64,000 nucleotides of DNA from an uncultured Marinobacter sp. (lineage in GTDB: Bacteria > Pseudomonadota > Gammaproteobacteria > Pseudomonadales > Oleiphilaceae): NCBI RefSeq assembly GCF_947259545.1, contig NZ_CAMYMK010000008.1, forward strand, positions 372,001-436,000, read 5' to 3'. Below are positions 37,444 to 44,579 of this stretch, piece by piece (position 1 is the first letter of the stretch; the number at the start of each line of letters is the position of its first letter). The notes below the pieces were generated by a model. The model searched no databases, had not been told where the DNA came from, and was given only the letters and a program-made list of their open reading frames with translations. The translations under genes were made by a program, and so were the position numbers.

Positions 37444-38712
37444 TCATTTGTGCATCAAGCCCTGTCGGAGTTCTATCCATCGGACGGCTTTTTCAATCGA
37501 CGACTTCAGGTCCAGCTCTTTAAGTGGTGAATATGCTTCAAGGTCGGATTCGATCATCACAGATACTTGGTCTACCAGTTCTTTGGGAACCGCGAAGTCG
37601 AGTGATGTCTGACTCTTTGCGGGGTCCAATGAATCTGCTTTGCTTTCGAGCCAGTTCAGCCAATTTTCCCGCTTGTCTGAGTGTTGTCCTGGACAATCGG
37701 TTTCTCTCATGGCTTCCACGAAACGTCTAATCCGTAGGGCTTCTTCATAATCCGCCATGCAGCGATTTAGTCCCTCCTCACACCTGCGGTTGTGTTCAAG
37801 AGCTTTACGGACCAAGTCTGATAGACGACTCTCTAACCTCTGGATGCGTTCCTCATTTCTCCTCTGAATTTCAACCTGTTTTACTCGTGCTACCTCCTCC
37901 AAAATGCCGTCGATGATTTCCGGAATTCGTTCTTCCAGTTTCCTTCGCTTGTTGTCTTTGATTTCATGCATCCACGAGGATGTGCCGAATTGGAATCTCA
38001 AGGTACCCGTGCTGTGGTAGCGATACTCCCAAGTCGTCCACTTGCTATCAGATTTCACTCTTTCTTGCTGACGATGCTCAGTAATCGTGAACAGGATTTC
38101 TACCCCTTCCACAAATACTGAGTTCTTGTTCCGATCTCTTTCTGACGGGATTTGTATCTTCCAGTGTTTCTTTTGAAACTCCCGAAGAATGGTATCCATA
38201 AGCAGAAGCGCTCTTTCCACCATTTCTGGCATTACAGCTGTTCGGATTATTTCAGCCGAACCTGGTAACACGTGCTGGTATTTGGGATCCCGCACGGCTT
38301 TTGGAGAAGAGTAAGTTTTAAACGCCTTTCGGACGATTGGTAGGGCTTCTGAAATGGACGTCACTGAGTCTGTAAGCGTCCCTGAATATTCGTTCGGGAG
38401 GGAGGCAATTGGGCCGCACGTCTGAGGCTTCTGTGTAGCGGTTTTGGGCTCCTCGGAAGCAGCCTTTTGCTTGATTGGTTTTTGGATTTTTTCTTCGAGA
38501 GCAACAGTAACGTTAGGGTCTCCTGGCAGTATGGGGTGGCTGGGTGGTTTTCCCATCGACACGAGCGTCCAGTGCCCTGGTTTCGGCAGAGGGACTTTAT
38601 GCCTTTTACAGGCATGGGTAATTGTGTTTGGATCGATTTTCCAGACTGATGCAAGGTCCTTTCTGGGGGTAGACCAAATTGCTTCAAATAGTGCCTGCCG
38701 GGTGATTTCCAT
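37444..38712 (-). CDS. Hypothetical protein with N-terminal HTH-like domain and coiled coil
   Basis: 422 residues. The N-terminal 60 (TRQALFEAIWSTPRKDLASVWKID... then HKVPLPKPGHWTLVSMGKP) resemble a short helix-turn-helix-like domain found at the start of many accessory-region proteins of unknown role. A Lys/Pro-rich linker follows, then a mixed domain (about 120-250), a long charged coiled coil (about 260-330, RRKLEERIPEIIDGILEEV...), and a C-terminal helical end. No catalytic motif seen. Monocistronic. Possibly a DNA-bound or island-regulatory protein; function unknown. Confidence 0.8.
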   Translation of the reverse strand: MEITRQALFEAIWSTPRKDLASVWKIDPNTITHACKRHKVPLPKPGHWTLVSMGKPPSHPILPGDPNVTVALEEKIQKPIKQKAASEEPKTATQKPQTCGPIASLPNEYSGTLTDSVTSISEALPIVRKAFKTYSSPKAVRDPKYQHVLPGSAEIIRTAVMPEMVERALLLMDTILREFQKKHWKIQIPSERDRNKNSVFVEGVEILFTITEHRQQERVKSDSKWTTWEYRYHSTGTLRFQFGTSSWMHEIKDNKRRKLEERIPEIIDGILEEVARVKQVEIQRRNEERIQRLESRLSDLVRKALEHNRRCEEGLNRCMADYEEALRIRRFVEAMRETDCPGQHSDKRENWLNWLESKADSLDPAKSQTSLDFAVPKELVDQVSVMIESDLEAYSPLKELDLKSSIEKAVRWIELRQGLMHK

Positions 38713-39101
38713 GGATCTTCCTCGCTTATTCCCGGTTTGACAGGTTGTTGTGTCGTCTTAATGGACACCTAAAGTGCCCCTTGGCAGCGCTTGGTTACAT
38801 CAAAGATAGGCAGCCAGAATCCTATTGACCAAGCAGGAATATAGCTGCAACAAGTAGCTATTGTTGCCAAGAGCAGAGCGCGGAACTAACTGGGTCGAAA
38901 TGGATTGTGGCCCAGGACAAGGCGAGCTTTCGGTATATGGAATCTGGATTCAGTCGGACAGGCGCGCGGCTGAGAGATGATGGTAGCGTCGAGCGGTCGG
39001 TCTTAACGAATGGTGAGTCGTGAAACCCTCCGAGCCTCTCGGATATTGAGAGACGTCGTGATTTCATGTAACTAATTGAAATTAAATGACTCTTGGTCCG
39101 G

Positions 39102-39290
39102 TCATCTCTGTTTCTCCTCTAAAAGTCTTCTACCACATTGATTTGCGTCGGGGTACTTGTCAAGCACTTTTCCGGATCTAGCCACTGTAATATATCTTGA
39201 GGATCGACCTGTGTTATCGGTTACATCTGCTGCGGACCACCAGTTGGGCGGGGCGGTGCTCTTTCGTCGGCAGCAGCTTAACTGAGACAC
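39102..39290 (-). CDS. Possible small gene in an otherwise empty stretch
   Basis: The 737 bases from 38713 to 39449 hold no clear gene. The best frame is this 62-codon one, whose end (SRYITVARSGKVLDKYPDA, then a Lys/Arg-rich tail) looks protein-like, while its start is Cys/Ser-rich and has no SD. It could be a small DNA-binding or remnant protein. Weak call. Confidence 0.25.
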   Translation of the reverse strand: MSQLSCCRRKSTAPPNWWSAADVTDNTGRSSRYITVARSGKVLDKYPDANQCGRRLLEEKQR

Positions 39291-39449
39291 GCGGCTGAAT
39301 TGATTGTGATGGAGCTATAGTCGCAGCAGGGCTTAATCTGAATGACTTATTTGGGAGATGCAGGTCAATCCGATTCGGACGGATCATTGGGAAGACGTGA
39401 TAGGCTAAGTGCGCGGGTACGACTACAACAGACGAGTAAGGAGGGGGTA

Positions 39450-39713
39450 ATGACTGAGTCGATCAAACAGCTATTCGCGGTAGCAAAGAACGTCACTCTC
39501 ACAGAATTCTCGCGAGGTCCATCTCGTTGCTTCGCTGATGCACCTGTCGCTGTCGTATCGAAAGGTCGCCCAGTCGGTTACCTGTTGAGCCCGGAGCTTT
39601 TCGAGAAGCTCACCACTTCAATGGCTCAGATCAAAGATCCCGCTTCACTCAAGAAAGAACTCAACCTCTCGAACACTTGGCTGGCGAACCTTGAAGGCAA
39701 CAATAATGTCTGA
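39450..39713 (+). CDS. Phd/YefM-family antitoxin
   Basis: 87 residues from ATG 39450, preceded by a strong AAGGAGGGGG; the frame is open upstream but lacks an SD there. The N-terminal DNA-binding/dimer part of Phd/YefM is recognised in VTLTEFSRGPSRCFADAP-type spacing followed by VAVVSKGRPVGYLLSPELFEKL. The C-terminal tail (about 60-87), which neutralises the toxin in this family, differs from YefM. Its stop overlaps the next gene by eight bases (ATGTCTGA), marking an operon. Phd proteins normally pair with Doc or RelE/YoeB toxins; here the partner is an Abi-alpha-like protein. Confidence 0.8.
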   Translation: MTESIKQLFAVAKNVTLTEFSRGPSRCFADAPVAVVSKGRPVGYLLSPELFEKLTTSMAQIKDPASLKKELNLSNTWLANLEGNNNV

Positions 39714-40434
39714 GGAGGCTAAGGCAGTCCAGGAAGTTGCCAAAACCACTGGTACCGCAATCCAAGCAGTCGAAAAAATGGGTAAGTTTATTTCGGATGT
39801 GGCAGGAGTACCCATAGCGACAGCGGTAGGTATTTTCGAAGACAAATTGCGCTACATCAGATGGGAAAATCAGCTGAATCTGATACATAAGGCCCACGAA
39901 AAGCTGGCTCAGCGAGGCTTGTCTGCTCCAACCCGCATCCTTCCGTTGCAATTCACCGTGCCACTGGTTGAGGCTGCATCGCTTGAAGAGGACGATTACC
40001 TCCAAGATATGTGGGCCACAGTTCTTGTGAACGCAGCTGACGAAGATATAGAAGTTCAGGTCCGGCGAGCGTTCATTTCCATCCTAGAGGATATGACATC
40101 TCTCGATGTGCAAATTTTGAGATTGATCGGAGCCGCAGCCGGAAATCCTAACCATCATTTGGACATACTAAACCCCGGATTTTATCTCGGGTACCTGCCG
40201 GACGAAGCATCCGCCTTGGATGAGTTTCAGAGCGGGATTCCAGAACCGAAAAAAGAGGTTCGCATTTCTGTAGGTAATTTACAGAGGCTCAACCTCCTCT
40301 CGATCTCCCATACAGTCGATGGGGTTTCAGATCCGAATCACGTGAGGATTACGGAGTTGGGAAAGGAGCTACTGAGGCTGTGCTCAAACGATGAAGGCGC
40401 AAGGGAGAGTAGCCAGGCAAACCTAGCTCAATGA
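39706..40434 (+). CDS. Abi-alpha-like (DUF4393) protein, candidate toxin/abortive-infection effector
   Basis: 242 residues from ATG 39706. A Gly/Ala-rich amphipathic N-terminal stretch (VEKMGKFISDVAGVPIATAVGIFEDKLRYIRW) is followed by a helical core with NLIHKAHEKLAQRG and PLVEAASLEEDDYLQDMWATVLVNAADE. This is the pattern of the DUF4393/Abi-alpha family, linked to abortive infection. A winged-helix-like C terminus (ISVGNLQRLNLLSIS, then RITELGKELLRLC) ends it. It is translationally coupled to the Phd-type gene. Role as the toxic partner is inferred from context. Confidence 0.65.
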   Translation: MSEEAKAVQEVAKTTGTAIQAVEKMGKFISDVAGVPIATAVGIFEDKLRYIRWENQLNLIHKAHEKLAQRGLSAPTRILPLQFTVPLVEAASLEEDDYLQDMWATVLVNAADEDIEVQVRRAFISILEDMTSLDVQILRLIGAAAGNPNHHLDILNPGFYLGYLPDEASALDEFQSGIPEPKKEVRISVGNLQRLNLLSISHTVDGVSDPNHVRITELGKELLRLCSNDEGARESSQANLAQ

Positions 40435-40447
40435 CCGTGTTCCCCTA

Positions 40448-42028
40448 TTAAAGGATCGGGTATACCGCCATTCTGAGCTGTTCGTAAGCGAATTTCAGGT
40501 TTTCCTTAGTCTCTTCTCTGTCGCGTAGCCACCGTGTGGACAATCCAAGGTACTTTGCCCAGGCGACACCTTTCTTGAACTCCTCCCAATTCTGGACTTT
40601 GGCGCAGATCTCAATGTACTGGTTCACCAGCTTATACTGGCTCTCGCCTGCCGAGTATTTGCCTAGCTCGAAGGCTCTTTTGAAATGCGGTGCTGCCTCA
40701 GAGTATTGCTCCTTTCGATAGAGATTGGTTGCTCTTGCCCATTCTGTGATCCACCCAAGCGCCTCATCGCCATTTCTTTTGATCGTATCCTCCAACTTGT
40801 CGATCTCCGAGGATGAATGGGCGTGGTTTTTAAGCCTCAGGCCAGCTTGGAGCGACTCAACAAAAGTCATCGGAGGATAGATGTCTTTTGCGTGCGCTTC
40901 ATTCATGATGACAGAGTAAGCGCCATGAATACCGAGCAAGCGGATATAAACCTTGAACTTCGGGATCTTCTCGGACGGCACTGAATCGGTTTTTTGTAGG
41001 TGAGCTAATTGTTGTGCGCCTGCAATGAGATTGTCGGATCGATTCTTCCAAAATTCTCGAGTTTTGAGGGCCCACGCATTGTCCACTGCCTGAGCGCTTC
41101 GCACGTTGTTTGCTGCCAGTTTCTGATCGAGGTTTTGCGCGAATCGCTTGTGGTTCCTTCGAAGTCGCCTATTCTGCTTGCGCAAAGTTTCTGAGATTGC
41201 ATAGAGCACTTCCCGTCCATAGGCTTTCTCAATTTTTTGGAAGGCTGCCGTAGTAAACCGAGCGATTGCAAAGACTGTTCTGAAATTATTTTTTTGGTGG
41301 GAAGAGATTTCGCGCTGATAGTCGACGTTCTCTGTTGCCCGCATTGCATCTATGGATTCATCAAGATTGGTCAGTATCGCACTGAGCGAGGGGAACCTCT
41401 TGTTCGAAGTCCATCGCCATGCATTTTCATAATTCTGATCAAGCCTATGGTCCTCGTAGATTCCGTGGTTGGGAAAATGAAATCTTGTTTGATTAGTCTC
41501 TACAGTCTCGTAGACCCATTGGAAAGCCTTGGCTAAGGGCCATTGAATACCCTCTCTGTCGAATGAGGGGAGCCACCAAGTATGATCAGACGGGAACTGA
41601 TAACCCGTCGCCTTAACATTAAAGATCAGAGCGTTCTTTTGGTAGGAGAGAATGGCCCTTTCCGGTAGCGATGTGAGGAGCAAAAAACGCAAGGTTTCTT
41701 GCTTACTGAGGTGGCTAATTTGGGTACGAATCAGGTCACGATACTGCTCCAGGGCATCAATGATCGATTCGCGAACGGCGTGAGCTAATCGCTCTGAGCC
41801 GGTCGTTTCTCTGGTGAGTTCCTCAAAAAGTCCCAAGAGTTGATCAAGGTTTTTGCGAAGTTCGCTACTTTCTCTCGCAAGTCGCTGAAGACGGGTCTGT
41901 ATCGACTTTTTCTCCGTCTCTGATCGGATTATTCCCAAAGGATAATTTTTCGTTGGAAGGAAACCAGCGCAGGCAAAAAGTTCCTTTGCCACCTCTCCAA
42001 TCGCCGGAAATCCATATTCGTTATTCAT
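40448..42028 (-). CDS. Hypothetical protein with helical/TPR-like C terminus
   Basis: 526 residues, not recognised. Residues 35-95 form a predicted coiled coil (RSETEKKSIQTRLQRLARES...). A middle region about 120-200 is rich in aromatic residues (DHTWWLPSFDREGIQWPLAKAFQWVYETV). A second basic coiled-coil region (about 280-330) follows. The last 130 residues look like two or three TPR-type helical pairs (TEWARATNLYRKEQYSEAAPHFKRAFELGKY). No nuclease or ATPase motif found. GAGGAATGGA precedes the start. It follows a 45-residue peptide gene on the same strand; the two look like one unit. Confidence 0.75.
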   Translation of the reverse strand: MNNEYGFPAIGEVAKELFACAGFLPTKNYPLGIIRSETEKKSIQTRLQRLARESSELRKNLDQLLGLFEELTRETTGSERLAHAVRESIIDALEQYRDLIRTQISHLSKQETLRFLLLTSLPERAILSYQKNALIFNVKATGYQFPSDHTWWLPSFDREGIQWPLAKAFQWVYETVETNQTRFHFPNHGIYEDHRLDQNYENAWRWTSNKRFPSLSAILTNLDESIDAMRATENVDYQREISSHQKNNFRTVFAIARFTTAAFQKIEKAYGREVLYAISETLRKQNRRLRRNHKRFAQNLDQKLAANNVRSAQAVDNAWALKTREFWKNRSDNLIAGAQQLAHLQKTDSVPSEKIPKFKVYIRLLGIHGAYSVIMNEAHAKDIYPPMTFVESLQAGLRLKNHAHSSSEIDKLEDTIKRNGDEALGWITEWARATNLYRKEQYSEAAPHFKRAFELGKYSAGESQYKLVNQYIEICAKVQNWEEFKKGVAWAKYLGLSTRWLRDREETKENLKFAYEQLRMAVYPIL

Positions 42029-42091
42029 TCCATTCCTCGATAACGCCGGGTACTCAGAGGTACCCGGACGAACTTACCTATGGATAGCTTT

Positions 42092-42229
42092 TTACTTACC
42101 CCTACGGGCATTGCCTCTTCCTTTGCCGGACTTGTTGCCCGTGGTAGCAGGCCAATTGCCACCAGGGCCAGGATGAGTTGAAGGGCCGCGTCCGCCGGTA
42201 TTCTTTGATCCACTTTTTGAGTTTGCCAT
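42092..42229 (-). CDS. 45-residue Gly/Pro-rich basic small protein
   Basis: Starts MANSKSGSKNTGGRGPSTHP and ends with a Lys/Arg-rich tail (GKGRGNARRGK). Mostly Gly, Ser, Pro, Asn, Arg and Lys, so it is probably unfolded alone. GGTGAT precedes the ATG by 5 bases. It lies 63 bases upstream of the 526-residue gene, so it could be an antitoxin-like or RNA/DNA-binding partner. No family asserted. Confidence 0.6.
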   Translation of the reverse strand: MANSKSGSKNTGGRGPSTHPGPGGNWPATTGNKSGKGRGNARRGK

Positions 42230-42464
42230 TTGTATCACCATCTTTATCTGAGTTACTGGTAAAAACCGCTGAGACTTAACCGCCACCAGCGATGTTTGGA
42301 AGCGTAGCGTTTGGTTTTGGAGGAGTAACTCTGCCTTTTGGCGACATCATTAGTAATCTCGGATTATTGCGACTTAATTTGGCCATAAATAATTGTTTGA
42401 AAAGAACTTTTTGACATTCTCGGGAGTGCGGCTAGGATCTCAGAAAACACATCGGAGATCTAAA

Positions 42465-42803
42465 ATGAACGCTGACACCATTGTCCGAAACTGGTACCTG
42501 GTCGATTTCACTCAAGATGGAGAGCGTCTTGAAAAGCGAGTGTTGTGGGGCATTGTCGTTGAGGACCGAAAGGGACGCTGGGTACCGGGCGATTGGTGTT
42601 GTACAAGCCTTGTCCTTGAAGAATTGGACGGCCAACTCTTCAAAACTCGGAACAGTCTCTATCAGGCGGATAGTGAAGGTATCCGCATGGAGGCCCCCGT
42701 CGAGACAGTAGAGCTTCTTCGTGCTGGATACTCACCCGATCAGTGGGAGGCATTGTCGAGCCTGAAAAACGAGCTGAACAGCGGCCCCACCGATGATTCC
42801 TAA
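42465..42803 (+). CDS. Hypothetical protein
   Basis: 112 residues from ATG 42465 with GGAGAT 5 bases upstream (the frame is open further back without an SD). Begins MNADTIVRNWYLVDFTQDG; beta-rich with three Trp and adjacent cysteines (PGDWCCTSLVLEEL), and ends acidic. It may be a small beta-barrel/SH3-like protein. It is divergent from the 45-residue peptide gene and converges on mcrC. No family recognised. Confidence 0.6.
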   Translation: MNADTIVRNWYLVDFTQDGERLEKRVLWGIVVEDRKGRWVPGDWCCTSLVLEELDGQLFKTRNSLYQADSEGIRMEAPVETVELLRAGYSPDQWEALSSLKNELNSGPTDDS

Positions 42804-42842
42804 ACCGACCGGGCGACTCTTTTGTTGGGTTGTGCATATTGT

Positions 42843-44579
42843 CTACGATTTGGGCGATTTATTAACAACCGCAAGTCGAAGTGTCTCCTCTACCTTTGCC
42901 ATGACCCCGTCAACATTTTTCGGGACTGCGCCCGAAACCTGTCGTTGGTGCCGTTTGAGCAACAACTCCAGTCTGTAAAGTAGTTGTTCGGTCGTGAAGG
43001 GCAGGAATAGCATTCCGGTACCAACGTTCTGACCGCTTGCGCGATCTGTAACGGTATACTCGAAACCAACGACCTGTTTCCGATCTGACCAGTCGTTGAA
43101 TTGATCACCAGAATATTGGTAGAGCAAGTCCTCAGTAAGCAGAGTGAGTTTACCGTCAAGACCGAGGTGGAGCTGAAGACGCTGAGCCAGGTCTGAGCTG
43201 CCTTTACCTCCGAGCACTCGAGCGACGTCCTCGATTGATTCAAGTCTTTCCTGCTGAGCACCATCGGGCTCCGTTGGTATAAGTTGCGTCAAAGCAGGAA
43301 AAAAGCGTATCCACTCGCCAACAACCAACTGTTTTTCATACATGTCGAACGGCACGCACCACAGGTGAAGGTCCTCGCCGAAACTCAACTGAGGCAAAGG
43401 TTCCTGAAATGCTGCATGTTTGGGATAAATCAGCAGCATATGGCCATACCCATTCTGGTATTTGTGTCCATAAGCAAAGAGTTGGTAGAGGTCAGCTTGC
43501 TTAATGCCGTACTTCTCAGCCGATGTATTCTGTGTCGAGTCCAGAAGTTTCCATTTGGCGTCCATGACAGTCTTGCGACTGAGATAAGTCACCAGCAGGT
43601 CAGGCTTTAATTGGAACCAGGATTTCTCAGGGCCGCCATCCGGCGAGTGCTTTATCAACCACCGGCTTGCCGCTTGAGAAGTCAGTGACGCACCAGAGCG
43701 CATCCGCTTTTTAATGTGGTGAGCCACATAGTTTTCGAAAAGCTGTTCCATCGGGAACAGCATTGCAATGCCGCTGTGCAGGCCGTGTTGAAAGTTAGGG
43801 TTCAGCCGTTCGAGAACCAGGACACACCAGGGCTTTATGGCTCGGTAGGGATGCATCAACTTGGTGTTCTGCCATTGACTGATTTGGGGCAGGGGCTTTC
43901 TGAAGGGCTCGATAACTGACAGCTGGTGAGACAGCGTGTTTGCTACCCGCCAGTTCTGAGCGTTCTTTGTGAGCTTAAGCACGTAATCCAGCGCAGTTCT
44001 CAGCAGACGGTTTTCGGTTCGATTGGGAGAGAACACGTCATGGCGGATGTTGAACCAAGTGGCGCGCGCCGGAGATTGTCGACTTTGTTTGCCTACATCC
44101 AACTGGCCGCGAATAAACCGGCTTTCCTCTTCAATGGTTTCATAATGAAATCGGAGACCTCGTTTGACGAGGGTGGTCAGCTGATTCAGAAACTGGGCGA
44201 TGATCCATTCGTGAATAGGTAGCTCAGATCGCGTGAGGTCCGCTGAGTCCCCTGCCCGGCCATCGAGAGACGCAGAGCACCTAAGCATATCCTGCAAAAG
44301 CTTACGCAGAGGCTCAGGCTCCTCCGGCGATGCGAATTCAGTTTTCGGTAATATCTCTATGCCTTCACCGGAAGGGCTTTGGAGGTAACCGACGTAGCTT
44401 CCGAGCTTTAGATACTTCTTGCCATTCCGAATGATGAGCTTGGAATCCTGCTCCCACTGGTTATGCAGGTTGATCAGCCACTCAAACGTCGCACCTGAAA
44501 CCCGCCCGACATTGATACTGGGGTCGACCTCAGAATCAGCGGTGAGGGTGGCGTATTCGCGAACCTGAATCACCGTCAA
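42843..44579 (-). CDS. mcrC: McrC-type nuclease subunit with a C-terminal extension
   Basis: 578 residues. The McrC family pattern is complete: N-terminal ILPKTEFASPEEPEPLR, RFIRGQLDVGKQ, FSPNRTENRLLRTAL, and the PD-(D/E)xK nuclease as QLKPDLL followed by VMDAKWKLLD. Typical McrC ends near 350-440. The last 130-140 residues (from about DGAQQERLESIEDVARVL onward) are extra, with no known domain. With McrB it forms a GTP-driven type IV system that cuts modified DNA. Its start overlaps the mcrB stop by four bases (ATGA). Confidence 0.88.
   Translation of the reverse strand: MTVIQVREYATLTADSEVDPSINVGRVSGATFEWLINLHNQWEQDSKLIIRNGKKYLKLGSYVGYLQSPSGEGIEILPKTEFASPEEPEPLRKLLQDMLRCSASLDGRAGDSADLTRSELPIHEWIIAQFLNQLTTLVKRGLRFHYETIEEESRFIRGQLDVGKQSRQSPARATWFNIRHDVFSPNRTENRLLRTALDYVLKLTKNAQNWRVANTLSHQLSVIEPFRKPLPQISQWQNTKLMHPYRAIKPWCVLVLERLNPNFQHGLHSGIAMLFPMEQLFENYVAHHIKKRMRSGASLTSQAASRWLIKHSPDGGPEKSWFQLKPDLLVTYLSRKTVMDAKWKLLDSTQNTSAEKYGIKQADLYQLFAYGHKYQNGYGHMLLIYPKHAAFQEPLPQLSFGEDLHLWCVPFDMYEKQLVVGEWIRFFPALTQLIPTEPDGAQQERLESIEDVARVLGGKGSSDLAQRLQLHLGLDGKLTLLTEDLLYQYSGDQFNDWSDRKQVVGFEYTVTDRASGQNVGTGMLFLPFTTEQLLYRLELLLKRHQRQVSGAVPKNVDGVMAKVEETLRLAVVNKSPKS

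Noticed and set aside
36143..39449. CRISPR array or tRNA gene as the island's attachment site
   Set aside because: I looked for regularly spaced repeats and for tRNA-like folds with a CCA-type end and saw none.
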